Below, piece by piece: positions 44,370 to 54,029 of a stretch of 64,000 bases of DNA (positions are counted from its first letter, which is position 1; each line of letters begins with the position of its first letter). The notes beneath the pieces are model-generated. The model did no database searches. It worked only from the letters and a program-made list of their open reading frames with translations, and had not been told where the DNA came from. The position numbers and the translations under genes were made by a program. The DNA is from Pseudomonas eucalypticola. Lineage in GTDB: Bacteria; Pseudomonadota; Gammaproteobacteria; Pseudomonadales; Pseudomonadaceae. The stretch spans positions 3,876,501 through 3,940,500 of the forward strand of contig NZ_CP056030.1 of the NCBI RefSeq assembly GCF_013374995.1, read 5' to 3'.

Positions 44370-45947
44370 ATGACACTGACAGGCAAGATGCTGATCGGCC
44401 AGCAGGCCGTGGCCGGTAGCGGCACGGCCATCCACGCCATCGACCCAAGCACCGGCCAGATGCTGGAACCGGCTTACCTGGGCGGCACAAGCGATCACGT
44501 GGCCCGGGCGTGCGCCTTGGCCCAGGCCGCACTGGACCCCTATCGGAACCTGGCGCTGGTTACCCGCGCGCTATTGCTGGAAACCATCGCCAGCGAAATC
44601 GAAGCCGTGGGCGACACCCTGATCGACCGCGCGGTGGCCGAAACCGGCCTGCCCCGCGCGCGCCTGCTGGGCGAACGTGGCCGTACCTGCCAGCAACTGC
44701 GTACGTTCGCCCGGGTGGTGCGCGCGGGCGAATGGCTGGACGTGCGCATCGACCCGGCGCAGCCCGCGCGTACCCCCCTGCCCCGCGCCGACCTGCGCCA
44801 GCAACAGGTCGCCCTGGGGCCGGTCGCGGTGTTTGGCGCCAGCAACTTCCCCCTGGCGTTCTCCGTGGCAGGCGGCGACAGCGCTTCGGCCCTGGCCGCC
44901 GGCTGCCCGGTCGTGGTCAAGGCGCACAGCGCGCACCCCGGCACCAGCGAACTGGTGGCCCAGGCGGTGGCCCGGGCCGTGAAGCAGTGCGGGTTGCCGG
45001 AGGGGGTGTTCTCGCTGTTGTACGGCACGGGCCATGAAGTGGGCATCGCCCTGGTCACCGACCCGCGCATCAAGGCAGTGGGCTTCACCGGATCGCGCAG
45101 TGGTGGCATGGCCTTGATGGCGGCGGCCCAAGGCCGCGCGGAACCTATCCCGGTGTACGCGGAAATGAGCGCCATCAACCCCGTGCTGTTGTTCCCCGCA
45201 GCGCTGCACGCTCGGGCAGGCACACTGGCCCAGGGTTTCGTCGCTTCACTGACGCTGGGGGCCGGGCAATTCTGTACCAACCCTGGCCTCGTCATTGCCC
45301 AGCAGGGTGCGGACCTGGATCAGTTCCTCGGCGCGGTTGGCCAGTACCTGAAGGACAGCCCGGCGCAGACCATGCTAACCCCCGGCATATTCCAGGCCTA
45401 CCGCGCGGGCATCGCAACACTGAGCGCCCATCCACAGGCGCAGCAGGTGGCGGTGGGTACCGCGGCGACCGGACCTCATCAAGGCCAGGCGCAGGTGTTC
45501 CTCGTCACCGCGCGGGACTTCCTCGCCGACCCGGCGCTGCACGCGGAAATCTTCGGCGCTGCGGCCGTGGTGGTGCAATGTGCCGATGATGGCGAGCGCC
45601 TTGCCGTCATCGAACGCCTGGAAGGCCAACTGACCCTCACCCTGCACCTGGACGACGCCGACCTGGCGGCCGCCCGCGCGTTATTGCCGAGCCTGGAACG
45701 CAAGGCCGGGCGCCTGCTGGTCAACGGTTGGCCAACCGGCGTGGAAGTCTGCGATGCCATGGTTCACGGCGGTCCTTTCCCGGCCACGTCCGATGCGCGC
45801 ACCACGTCAGTGGGCACCGCGGCCATCCTGCGCTTCCTACGCCCGGTGTGTTATCAGGACTTTCCGCCTGGGCTGCTGCCTGACGCCCTGGCCCAGGACA
45901 ACCCGCTGGGGTTGCGCCGCCTGATTGACGGTCAACGGGAAGCCTGA
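44370..45947 (+). CDS. alpha-ketoglutaric semialdehyde dehydrogenase
   Basis: A 525-residue NAD(P)-dependent aldehyde dehydrogenase with E265 (PVYAEMSAIN) and the catalytic C302 (GAGQFCTNPG). It oxidises alpha-ketoglutarate semialdehyde to alpha-ketoglutarate, the last step of the pathway; the long type III-like length and AxFGASNFPLAFS fold motif fit this group. AAGGA lies upstream of the ATG. It is separated by two bases from the D-hydroxyproline dehydrogenase gene. Confidence 0.92.
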   Translation: MTLTGKMLIGQQAVAGSGTAIHAIDPSTGQMLEPAYLGGTSDHVARACALAQAALDPYRNLALVTRALLLETIASEIEAVGDTLIDRAVAETGLPRARLLGERGRTCQQLRTFARVVRAGEWLDVRIDPAQPARTPLPRADLRQQQVALGPVAVFGASNFPLAFSVAGGDSASALAAGCPVVVKAHSAHPGTSELVAQAVARAVKQCGLPEGVFSLLYGTGHEVGIALVTDPRIKAVGFTGSRSGGMALMAAAQGRAEPIPVYAEMSAINPVLLFPAALHARAGTLAQGFVASLTLGAGQFCTNPGLVIAQQGADLDQFLGAVGQYLKDSPAQTMLTPGIFQAYRAGIATLSAHPQAQQVAVGTAATGPHQGQAQVFLVTARDFLADPALHAEIFGAAAVVVQCADDGERLAVIERLEGQLTLTLHLDDADLAAARALLPSLERKAGRLLVNGWPTGVEVCDAMVHGGPFPATSDARTTSVGTAAILRFLRPVCYQDFPPGLLPDALAQDNPLGLRRLIDGQREA

Positions 45948-45949
45948 TC

Positions 45950-47215
45950 ATGCAGACCACCGGTTTTTCCGCCCCTCAGGGGCCATTGACCACCGAGATC
46001 GCCGTGATCGGCGCCGGTATCATCGGCGTTGCCAGCGCCCTGGCCCTGGCTCGCCAAGGCCACCAGGTACTGGTGCTCGATGGCCAGGGTCCGGGCTTGG
46101 GCGCCTCCTACGGCAACGCCGGACACCTGGCGACCGAACAGGTGTTCCCCATTGCCGACGCGTCCATCCTGATGCGCCTGCCCAAGATGCTGCTGGACCC
46201 GCTGGGCCCGCTGCGCCTTGACTGGCGCTACCTGCCCCGGGCGCTTCCGTGGTTCACCCGGCTGCTGCTCAACCTGCGCGCGGCCCCCTACCACCGCACG
46301 GTAGCCGGCCTGCGCGCGCTCAACGAAGGTAGCCTGGGCGCATGGCAGCGGCTGCTGCAATCCATCGACCGCCCGCACCTGCTGCGCCATGACGGTTCGT
46401 TGCTGGTGTTCGAGCACCCGGCGTCGCTGCCTGCCCTTCAGGCGCTGCAAGCGCGCATGCGCGAGCAGCAGGTACCGGTGGAATGCTGGCAGAGCCAGGC
46501 CGTGCGCGATGCTGCGCCGCAGCTGAGCGAACACCTGCAAGGCGGGTTGTTCTTTCCTGAAACCGGGCATTTCCTCGACCCCTACCGGCTGGTGGGCGAA
46601 CTGGTGAACGCGGCCAAGGCCCAGGGTGTTCGCTTTGTCCAACAGCAGGTCGACAGCGCGCACTTCAATGACGCGGGTGTGGTGTTGGCCAGCCAGCCGA
46701 GGCATGTGCACGCGCGGCGGGTCTTGATCGCCTGTGGTGCCCACTCGGCGCCCCTGACTCGGGCGCTGACCGGCAAGCACGTGCCATTGGACACCGAGCG
46801 CGGCTACCACCTGATGCTGCCCCGTGAGCATGGCCGCCTGCCGTTCGCGGTTACCTCGCTGGAGCGCAGGTTCATCATGACGCCCATGGCCGATGGCCTG
46901 CGGCTGGCAGGCACCGTCGAGTTCGCGGGCCTGCAACGCCCGCCTACTCCGGGGCGGGCCGAGCAACTGCACCGGTTGAGCCGGGGGTTGTTCAAGCAGG
47001 ACCTCGATACCGAAGCGGCCACGCCATGGATGGGGTTTCGCCCGTCCCTACCGGACTCGTTGCCGGTGATCGACAGCCTGAACGATGGTCGCGTGCTGCT
47101 CGCCTTCGGGCACCAGCACCTGGGACTGACCCAGGCGGCGGTGACGGCGCAACGGGTAGCCGCAATGGCGGCGGGCCAACCCGCGCCGTTGCCTTACCGC
47201 CTGAACCGGTTTTAG
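45950..47215 (+). CDS. FAD-dependent D-hydroxyproline dehydrogenase (DadA-like)
   Basis: A 421-residue DAO-family flavoprotein with a dinucleotide motif VIGAGIIGVASALALARQG (G21, G23, G26) and later SYGNAGHLATEQVFP and GFRPSLPDSLPVID. It oxidises cis-4-hydroxy-D-proline to 1-pyrroline-4-hydroxy-2-carboxylate, feeding the deaminase. This single-subunit form contrasts with the multi-subunit LhpBEF enzyme of P. aeruginosa. The start is two bases after the previous stop codon; it is the last gene of the operon, and REP repeats follow. Confidence 0.9.
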   Translation: MQTTGFSAPQGPLTTEIAVIGAGIIGVASALALARQGHQVLVLDGQGPGLGASYGNAGHLATEQVFPIADASILMRLPKMLLDPLGPLRLDWRYLPRALPWFTRLLLNLRAAPYHRTVAGLRALNEGSLGAWQRLLQSIDRPHLLRHDGSLLVFEHPASLPALQALQARMREQQVPVECWQSQAVRDAAPQLSEHLQGGLFFPETGHFLDPYRLVGELVNAAKAQGVRFVQQQVDSAHFNDAGVVLASQPRHVHARRVLIACGAHSAPLTRALTGKHVPLDTERGYHLMLPREHGRLPFAVTSLERRFIMTPMADGLRLAGTVEFAGLQRPPTPGRAEQLHRLSRGLFKQDLDTEAATPWMGFRPSLPDSLPVIDSLNDGRVLLAFGHQHLGLTQAAVTAQRVAAMAAGQPAPLPYRLNRF

Positions 47216-47225
47216 CCAGCCTGCT

Positions 47226-47468
47226 CCCTTCGCCCGGTCCCACAGCGGCGAACGCTGAACCCGCCGCCAACCCTGTGAAGCAGACGAAGCGCTGCATCAG
47301 CCACACCGCGGCGCGCCCTTCCCGAGCTTCGCCCGGTCCCACAGCGGTAAACGCTGAACCTGCCGCCAACCCTGTGGGACCGGGCGCCAGCTCGGGAAGC
47401 AGACGACGGGCTGCACCAGCTACAACGCAGCGCGCCCTTCCCGGGCTTCGCCCGGTCCCACAGGGTGT
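47226..47468. repeat. REP/REPIN-like repeat cluster
   Basis: Three copies of CTTCGCCCGGTCCCACAG begin at 47228, 47327 and 47446 (99- and 119-bp spacing). An inverted copy containing CTGTGGGACCGGGCG lies around 47371-47385. The first two copies also share the following AACGCTGAACC and GCCGCCAACCCTGTG. The second copy is identical over 31 bases to 14739-14769. No gene lies in 47216-47504. Confidence 0.8.
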
Positions 47469-47504
47469 TCCTCGCGGCGTGCCTATGGGGGACGGGAGCC
47501 TGGG

Positions 47505-48002
47505 TCAGGCCGGTAGCACGATGTAGTCGTTGTGCTGTACCACGCCCTGATGCGGCGCTTCGACGAGGTGAACGTAGCGCCCACCCACCAGGTCGATGGC
47601 CAGGCAATCATCCACGTCCATCAATGCGTCGGTATGGCCTTTCTGCCAGTGGGCCAGCATCTGGCGCTTGCCCTTGGCCTTCGCTTCGTTGGGGTCGTGG
47701 GCCACGACCAGCAGGTACTGGTGGGCCTCGCCAAAGGATTGGTCTTCATAGCCGCCCAGGTTGATGAAGTACAACCGCGGTGCGCCGGGCGCCGGGGCCA
47801 GGGGGCTGAGCTCGACTTTCCAGCCTTCCACGCCGTCGACCTTCATCCACGAATCGATGTGCAGGCCCGCCTGGCTGCCAAACCAGGCCTGGCGCAGTTG
47901 CGGGTAAGTCGCCTGGAGGGTATCGGCGACGGCGAAAGCGACGTCGTGCACCTCGATACGGGCGCGGGGGTGTTTGCCACCCAGCATGACAATGAAAAGC
48001 AT
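47505..48002 (-). CDS. DUF1543 protein
   Basis: A 165-residue soluble protein with the DUF1543 pattern: MLFIVMLGGKHPRARIEVHD, TYPQLRQAWFGSQAGLHIDSW, YFINLGGYEDQSFGEAHQYL and VVAHDPNEAKAKGKRQM. The family function is unknown. The protein is probably cytoplasmic and has paired copies of a small alpha/beta domain. It stands alone and is convergent with the hydroxyproline operon; REP repeats separate them. The upstream 173 bases hold another REP copy and no gene. Confidence 0.85.
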   Translation of the reverse strand: MLFIVMLGGKHPRARIEVHDVAFAVADTLQATYPQLRQAWFGSQAGLHIDSWMKVDGVEGWKVELSPLAPAPGAPRLYFINLGGYEDQSFGEAHQYLLVVAHDPNEAKAKGKRQMLAHWQKGHTDALMDVDDCLAIDLVGGRYVHLVEAPHQGVVQHNDYIVLPA

Positions 48003-48122
48003 TGGGGGTTTCCGAACTCTGAACAGGGTGATGGTAACCTCGGAATCCCCCGGAGGCGACAGGGACCATGGTCTTACAGAAATGCAAGGCGCTGGCCGCG
48101 CCTTACTTTACTGCGTACACGG

Positions 48123-48145
48123 GTAGCAGCGGACCTGGCCGCGTC
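48123..48145 (+). repeat. REP-like 23-bp sequence shared with the 28-kb repeat array
   Basis: This 23-base sequence, containing GTAGCAGCGGACCTGGCCGC, is identical to 28078-28100. It lies between the convergent or parallel genes DUF1543 and PepSY-TM. Confidence 0.7.
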
Positions 48146-48175
48146 ACGGACGCCGCGCCCCCTCAGGCATCGCCA

Positions 48176-49552
48176 TCAGTAACGCTCTTCGATCGGCGCC
48201 CACTGGCTGCGAGTGCGCCCGGCCAGGGCATCCCAGGCGACGAACAGCACCAGGCTCCCGCCCAGCACTGGCAAGGCTAACCCCAGCGCGATGGCCACGG
48301 CCAGCACGCCGATGCGCTGTGCCGGGCTGAGGGCGCGGCAGGCGGCCACCAGACCCTGGGGGCGGGTCTTGCCGATGACCAGAATGGGCCGGCGACGCCA
48401 CCACAGCACATACCCCCACACCACCATCACCGCCAGGCCGCTGGCGAAGACCACCAGCACCACCTGGTTGGCCACTCCGAACAGCGCGCCCATGTGAGCG
48501 TCGATGCCCCAGCGAGTCAGCTTGGCCGCCAGCGGGTAGTCGGCAAACCGTACCGTGCTCACCACCTTCAAGGAACCCGGGTCGATCGCCGCGGCATCCA
48601 CGTGAGTGGGCCAGCGCCGGTCGATCTCGGTCACGGTCCAGGCCTTGCCGGCCGCCGCAGGCGGGGCAATTTCGACCTTCGGCGAACGAATATCGGCGGC
48701 GCGGGCACTGGCCAGCACCTGGTCGAACAGTGCCAGGTCGGTGAGCACCGGCAGCGCGGCCATTTTCATGCCGTGATGCTGGGCGTGTTCATCCATGGGC
48801 ATGTTCATCGTCATCGGCTGGCCCAGTTCGGTGCTCACGCTGGGCGTCGACCAGCCCCACCAGCCACGCAGTACGCCTATGTTGCCACCGGCCCATTGCG
48901 ACCAGGTCAACCCTGTGGCCGAGAAGAACAGCAGGCCCACCAGCAACCACAATCCGGTAGTGGCATGCCAGCGCCGCAGCGCGCTGGCCTTGCGCCGCCG
49001 CTGGGCCACCCACAGCGCCACGCCGCCCAGGGCGGCCACCCACAACCAGGACGCGGCCAGCTCACTGTACAGGCGGCCCACCTCCCCCAACAACAGCCCA
49101 CGGTGAAACTGGTCGATCCACGTACGCAACGGCAGCACGCCGCTGGTGCCGTACACCGGTAAATCACCGCGTACCTGCGCGGTCACCGGGTCGATGAAGA
49201 TGGCCCGGTTGGCCGAAGCCCCCAGGCCAGGCTGGTTGAACATGACGCGGGTAGTGTCACCCTCGTTGGGCGCCGGGCGCAGTGCCGCCACCCGTGCCGT
49301 CGGCCCGACGGCGGCCTGCGCCGCTGCCACCTGGGTCGCCAGCGATAATGCAGGCCCGCGGCTGGCCGTGTGCAGCGCCTGGTCATACAGCTGGTTCTCC
49401 AACTGCGGAGTCAGGGCATACAGCACCCCGCTCAGGGCAGCCACCAGCAGGAAGGGCCCCACCAGCAGGCCGACGTAGAAGTGCAAGCGTTTCAACAGGG
49501 CAAGCAACGGCCCCGGCGCCCCAGGCGCCGTTTTCACAACAGGTTCAGACAT
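48176..49552 (-). CDS. PepSY-TM membrane protein with Met/His-rich loop
   Basis: A 458-residue inner-membrane protein with about four or five membrane segments and PepSY-type domains (LLALLKRLHFYVGLLVGPFL, TWIDQFHRGLLLGEVG). It resembles the iron-uptake-associated PepSY_TM oxidoreductases near TonB receptors. A periplasmic loop (about 270-295) is rich in Met and His (MTMNMPMDEHAQHHGMKM), which suggests copper binding. ATG 49552 (MSEPVV) is preferred over 49603. It follows the DUF2946 gene in the same direction with an 82-base gap. Exact role unknown. Confidence 0.85.
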   Translation of the reverse strand: MSEPVVKTAPGAPGPLLALLKRLHFYVGLLVGPFLLVAALSGVLYALTPQLENQLYDQALHTASRGPALSLATQVAAAQAAVGPTARVAALRPAPNEGDTTRVMFNQPGLGASANRAIFIDPVTAQVRGDLPVYGTSGVLPLRTWIDQFHRGLLLGEVGRLYSELAASWLWVAALGGVALWVAQRRRKASALRRWHATTGLWLLVGLLFFSATGLTWSQWAGGNIGVLRGWWGWSTPSVSTELGQPMTMNMPMDEHAQHHGMKMAALPVLTDLALFDQVLASARAADIRSPKVEIAPPAAAGKAWTVTEIDRRWPTHVDAAAIDPGSLKVVSTVRFADYPLAAKLTRWGIDAHMGALFGVANQVVLVVFASGLAVMVVWGYVLWWRRRPILVIGKTRPQGLVAACRALSPAQRIGVLAVAIALGLALPVLGGSLVLFVAWDALAGRTRSQWAPIEERY

Positions 49553-49634
49553 ACATTCACCACAAGGGGCAGCCGCGCGCCAGCGCGCCGGCCCGGTACT
49601 CAAGGAAGTCGGAAAAACGATCGCGTCCGAAGGC

Positions 49635-50012
49635 TCAAGGGGCTTGTGGCTGAAGGGCGGGAATCAGGTAGCGTGGCGGTGGCCGCCGTTGCCCGAGGGA
49701 CGGCGCCAGGGCCGCGCGCACGCGGCGAATCAGCCAGCCCAGGGTGATGAAGAAGATCAGCGCCAGGGCCACCGTGGCCGCGAACGAGCAGGCATTGTCC
49801 ATGCTCTTGAGGGCGGTGGGCGCCATGTTCATCTTGCCCATGTCGTCCATGCCGGGCATGTCGGCGTGGGCCATCGCGTGCTCGACCTGGGTCGGCTGGG
49901 AAAACGCACCCAGCATCTGCCCGTGGCAAAGGCTGCAGGCCAGGCCATTGCACAGGATGAAGGCAAACAGCATCCAGGCGATCAGCGAGCGGTGGGTACG
50001 GGCAAGTGTCAT
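49635..50012 (-). CDS. DUF2946 protein with Met/His-rich segment
   Basis: A 125-residue membrane-associated protein of the DUF2946 type, often encoded beside copper-related receptors and transporters. It has an N-terminal hydrophobic segment (LIAWMLFAFILCNGLACSLC), a Met/His-rich middle (HAMAHADMPGMDDMGKMNM), then a second hydrophobic segment (about 75-100). The start at 50012 (MTLARTHRS) gives the expected length; the open frame extends another 1.5 kb antisense to the permease gene, which is a shadow. Metal binding, probably copper, is inferred. Confidence 0.8.
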   Translation of the reverse strand: MTLARTHRSLIAWMLFAFILCNGLACSLCHGQMLGAFSQPTQVEHAMAHADMPGMDDMGKMNMAPTALKSMDNACSFAATVALALIFFITLGWLIRRVRAALAPSLGQRRPPPRYLIPALQPQAP

Positions 50013-50162
50013 GGGCCGGGAATGTACCATTTTGGCGCGTCTGCCGACAGGGCAGCGTGTCGTGATTGGAATCAGCGGCGCCGCTCGTGCATAACCGACC
50101 CTCGGCCTGCCTCCGTAAAGTGAGCCTGCGCTTTCGCGTCGCCATACAGGGACCGTAGAACA

Positions 50163-51554
50163 ATGACAAGCCAGCCGAACAGCCAACTGTCGCAAGGCTT
50201 CAAACCCCGCCACGTCACCATGTTGTCGATCGCTGGCATCATCGGTGCCGGCCTGTTCGTCGGCTCCGGCCACGCCATTGCCGCCGCCGGCCCTGCCACC
50301 CTCATCGCCTACGCCCTCTCCGGCCTGCTGGTGGTGCTGGTGATGCGCATGCTTGGCGAAATGGCTGTGGCCAACCCCGACACCGGTTCGTTCTCCACCT
50401 ACGCCGACCAGGCCATCGGTCCCTGGGCAGGCTTCACCATCGGCTGGCTGTACTGGTGGTTCTGGGTGCTGGTGATTCCCATCGAGGCACTGGCCGCCGG
50501 GCAAGTACTGAACGAATGGTTCCCGGCCATCGATGGCTGGGTGTTCGCGTTGCTCTCGGTGGTGCTGCTGGCCATCACCAACCTGTTCAGCGTGGCCAAG
50601 TATGGCGAGTTCGAATTCTGGTTCGCGCTGATCAAAGTAGCAGCCATCATCGCCTTCATCGGCCTGGGCGCCGCAGCGCTCATGGGCTGGCTGCCCGACC
50701 GCCAGGTGAGCGGGCTCAGCCGCCTGATGACCGAACACGGTGGCTTCGCCCCCAACGGTATGTCCGCGGTGGTCGGGGCTTTCATCACCGTGATGTTCAG
50801 TTTCATCGGCACCGAGGCCGTGACGATCGCCGCCGCCGAGTCCAGCAGCCCGGCACGCAACATTGCCAAGGCCACCCGTTCGGTGATCTGGCGCATTGGC
50901 ATTTTCTACTTGCTGTCGATCGCCGTGATCATTTCCATCGTGCCGTGGGATGACCCGCAGTTGGCGCAACTGGGCTCCTACCAGCGCGCCCTGGAACTGA
51001 TGAACATCCCCCATGCCAAGCTGCTGATGGACATGGTGGTGCTGGTGGCGGTGGCCAGTTGCATGAACTCCTCGATCTACATCGCCTCGCGCATGCTCTA
51101 TTCCCTGGGCCGCCGCGACGAGGCCCCGCGCCAGGTCAAGGTAACCTCGGCGGGCGGGGTACCCCGGGCGGCGGTCATCGCCAGCACCGTGATCGGCGCC
51201 GCCATCACCGTGATCAGCGAATTCGCCCCGGCCGGGCTGTTCCAGTTCCTGCTGGCCAGCAGCGGCGTGATTGCCCTGCTGGTGTACCTGGTGATCGCCG
51301 TGTCGCAGTTGCGCATGCGCCGGATGCTGGTGCGCAGCAACGTGCAACTGCACTTCAGGATGTGGCTGTTCCCCTGGCTGACCTACGCCATCATCGTTTT
51401 CATCATCGCTGCGCTGGGGGTGATGCTGGTGACGCCGGAACACCGAGCGGAGGTGACCACCACCATGAGCCTGGCGCTGATCATCTCGTTGCTGGGCATC
51501 CTGACCGCCCGCCGCCATTCGGCCCTGGCCCTGGCGCCCCGCCACACCGGGTAG
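50163..51554 (+). CDS. APC-family amino-acid permease (GabP-like)
   Basis: A 463-residue transporter with 12 membrane segments. The first helix region LSIAGIIGAGLFVGSGHAIA and NSSIYIASRMLYSLGRRDEAP are typical of GabP/AnsP/proline-type amino-acid permeases. The best fit is GABA permease, but the substrate cannot be fixed by sequence alone. The start 50163 lies just after a weak ribosome binding site. It stands alone, convergent with the hybrid kinase gene. Confidence 0.85.
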   Translation: MTSQPNSQLSQGFKPRHVTMLSIAGIIGAGLFVGSGHAIAAAGPATLIAYALSGLLVVLVMRMLGEMAVANPDTGSFSTYADQAIGPWAGFTIGWLYWWFWVLVIPIEALAAGQVLNEWFPAIDGWVFALLSVVLLAITNLFSVAKYGEFEFWFALIKVAAIIAFIGLGAAALMGWLPDRQVSGLSRLMTEHGGFAPNGMSAVVGAFITVMFSFIGTEAVTIAAAESSSPARNIAKATRSVIWRIGIFYLLSIAVIISIVPWDDPQLAQLGSYQRALELMNIPHAKLLMDMVVLVAVASCMNSSIYIASRMLYSLGRRDEAPRQVKVTSAGGVPRAAVIASTVIGAAITVISEFAPAGLFQFLLASSGVIALLVYLVIAVSQLRMRRMLVRSNVQLHFRMWLFPWLTYAIIVFIIAALGVMLVTPEHRAEVTTTMSLALIISLLGILTARRHSALALAPRHTG

Positions 51555-51573
51555 CAGTGGCCGCGAGGTTGCG

Positions 51574-53838
51574 TCAGCCCTGGGCTTTGCCCAGCATCTG
51601 CGCGACCTTGCTTTCCAGGTCCACCAGTTGGAAAGGCTTGGTGAGTACCTGGGTCAAGCCCGTGCTGAAGCCTTCACCCAGCACCATGCTTTCCGCATAG
51701 CCCGTGATGAACAATACCCGCAGCGCCTCCAGGCGCTGGCGCGCGGCATCGGCGACTTGCCGGCCATTAAGGCCACCGGGCAGGCCGACGTCGGTCACCA
51801 GCAAGTCGATCACCTCGCCGCTTTCCAGCACACGCAGGGCCGATGGACCGTCTTCAGCTTCCAGCACCTGGTAGCCCGCGGCCCGCAGCGCATCGATCAC
51901 AGGCAGGCGCACAGTGGCTTCATCGTCCACCACCAGCACCCGCGCATTCTCGGGGGCGCGCAGCACCACAGGTGATTCGCACGGCTCACTGTGCGGCTGC
52001 ACCTGGCCGACGAAACGGGGCAGCAGCAGGCGGAACCGGCTACCGGCGCCTTCTTCGGAAATCACCTCGACCTGCCCGCCTGACTGGCGCACGAAGCCGT
52101 GCACCATGGACAGCCCCAGGCCAGTGCCCTGGCCGATGGGTTTGGTGGTGAAAAATGGATCGAAGATGCGCTTGATGTCCGCGGCCGCAATGCCGGTACC
52201 GGTATCGGACACGGTGACCGCCACGTATTCCCCAGCCGGCAATTCCAGGCGGCTGGCGGCGAAGGCGTCGAGCTCGACCATCTGCGTGGTGATCGTCAGC
52301 TGGCCACCGTCGGGCATGGCGTCGCGGGCGTTGATGGCCAGGTTCAACAACGAACTTTCCAGCTGCGCCGCGTCGATCTTGGCCATGCCCACGGCCGGAT
52401 CGATTTGCAGGTTCACCGCGATGGCCGGCCCCACTGCGCGGGTGATCAGGTCCTCCATGCCATCGACGAGTACATTGATGGCGGTGGGCTTGGGGTCCAG
52501 GGTCTGGCGGCGGGAAAACGCCAGCAGGCGCTGGGTCAGGGCCGCGGCACGCTTGGCGGAAACGTGTATCGCGGCGATCAGTTTGCCAACGCTGGCAGGC
52601 TGCTCCTGCCCCAGCCTGCGTTCCAGCAGTTCGGCACTGCCCAGGATGCCCGCCAGCAGGTTATTGAAGTCGTGGGCAATGCCGCCGGTCAATTGCCCCA
52701 GCGCTTCCATCTTCTGCGATTGACGCAGGGCCTCGTGGGTATGGACCAATTCCTGAGTGCGCTGGGCCACGCGCTCTTCGAGGTGTTCATTGGCCTGCTG
52801 CACCTGGCGGAACAACTGGGCATTGTCGATGGCGATGGCGGCATTGGCCGCCAGGGAAACCATCAAGCGTTCATGGCGAGCGGTGAAACGCCCTGGCTGC
52901 GGGTGGCCGAAGAACAACCCACCCAGTACCTTGCCAGTGCGCGATACCACGGAAATGGCCAGGTAGCTGCGCACCGGCAAATGCCCCTTGGGCATGCCCC
53001 GGTGGGGCTCCGACAGCCCATAGCGTGGGTCGGCGAGAATGTCCTCGGAGCGCACCACCCCTTCGTTCAGGAAGGTGGGGGAGAAAATCGCGGTGGCGCG
53101 CGGGTGCCCCAGCTTCTCGAACGTCGCGCGCTCGGCGCCGGACAAGGTGTACAGCTTCAGGTATTCGCCGGTTTCGTCCAACACGTTGTGGAAATAGGCG
53201 CCGAACGCGGCCTCGACCAGGTCGGTACCGGCATCGGTGAGTGCCTGGACGATACGCTCCAGGTTGAGGTCGCTGGCAAAGGTGGAATTCAGCGCGCGCA
53301 GGATACCCAGGGTGCGGGTTTCCTGCTCCAGGGCATTTTCGGCCTGCACGCGGTCGGTGACGTCGCGGCCCTGGTTGAGAATGCCCACTACCGTGCCCTG
53401 CTCGTCGCGCAGGGGCGTGAGGCTGTAGTTCCACCACGTGTCGGTACGTTGCCCGTCGCGCAGGATCGGCAGCAGCTGCTCGTAGACCGACACCCCCTGC
53501 CCGGTCTCGAACACCTGGGCCAACTGCGGACCCAGGATTTCCCAGAAGGCCGGCCACACATCCCGGGCTGGCCGCCCCAGCGCCCAGGGATGCTGGTCGG
53601 CCACCAGCGGCAGCCAGGCGTCGTTGTACAGGAGCAGGCCGTCACGGGACCAGAAGATGGCACTGGGCACGGTGCAGTCCAGGCACAGGGCAACGGCCCA
53701 ACGCAGCGGCTGTGGCCAGTGCTCAGGCGCGCCCAGGGCGGAGCCATGCCAATCGAATGTACGCAGGCGCTGGCCCTGCTCGCCCCCATGGGAGATGAAG
53801 TGGAGCGTGGCACCAACAGGCGAAGCGGTCTGGGACAT
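51574..53838 (-). CDS. hybrid sensor histidine kinase (PAS-GAF-HisKA-HATPase-REC)
   Basis: A 754-residue soluble sensor with no clear membrane helices. Domains in order: PAS (about 60-165, ending VGILNQGRDVTDRVQ), GAF (190-345), HisKA with phosphorylated H389 (GGIAHDFNNLL), HATPase_c (about 490-610, with NLAINARDAMPDGGQ and GTGLGLSMVHGFV) and a C-terminal receiver (about 635-750, ARVLVVDDEATVR and LLVTDVGLPGG). It is likely an intracellular sensor; the signal is unknown. The start at 53838 (MSQTASP) is preferred because an upstream extension to 53913 has no family match. Confidence 0.88.
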   Translation of the reverse strand: MSQTASPVGATLHFISHGGEQGQRLRTFDWHGSALGAPEHWPQPLRWAVALCLDCTVPSAIFWSRDGLLLYNDAWLPLVADQHPWALGRPARDVWPAFWEILGPQLAQVFETGQGVSVYEQLLPILRDGQRTDTWWNYSLTPLRDEQGTVVGILNQGRDVTDRVQAENALEQETRTLGILRALNSTFASDLNLERIVQALTDAGTDLVEAAFGAYFHNVLDETGEYLKLYTLSGAERATFEKLGHPRATAIFSPTFLNEGVVRSEDILADPRYGLSEPHRGMPKGHLPVRSYLAISVVSRTGKVLGGLFFGHPQPGRFTARHERLMVSLAANAAIAIDNAQLFRQVQQANEHLEERVAQRTQELVHTHEALRQSQKMEALGQLTGGIAHDFNNLLAGILGSAELLERRLGQEQPASVGKLIAAIHVSAKRAAALTQRLLAFSRRQTLDPKPTAINVLVDGMEDLITRAVGPAIAVNLQIDPAVGMAKIDAAQLESSLLNLAINARDAMPDGGQLTITTQMVELDAFAASRLELPAGEYVAVTVSDTGTGIAAADIKRIFDPFFTTKPIGQGTGLGLSMVHGFVRQSGGQVEVISEEGAGSRFRLLLPRFVGQVQPHSEPCESPVVLRAPENARVLVVDDEATVRLPVIDALRAAGYQVLEAEDGPSALRVLESGEVIDLLVTDVGLPGGLNGRQVADAARQRLEALRVLFITGYAESMVLGEGFSTGLTQVLTKPFQLVDLESKVAQMLGKAQG

Positions 53839-54029
53839 GGTGAGGTTCGGCTGGCCGGGAAAGCGCAACTCTACCCAAGAAGCGCGGTAACGCACAGCAC
53901 CAACGCGCAACATCTGCTAAACCTGTGGGAGATACCACCGGCGCCCTTGCTACAGATCAATGGCAGCGGCCGAGGTTCGAGGTACAAGGACAACAGCACA
54001 TCTCGTTGCTGCTCAAGGAGGATTCACCC

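Noticed and set aside
47026..47526. 166-codon frame crossing the end of the D-hydroxyproline dehydrogenase and the REP repeats
   Set aside because: Out of frame with the enzyme and built largely from repeats.
50013..51545. N-terminal 510-codon extension of the DUF2946 frame
   Set aside because: It runs antisense to the amino-acid permease and is His/Gln/Gly-rich low-complexity sequence; the real protein starts at 50012.
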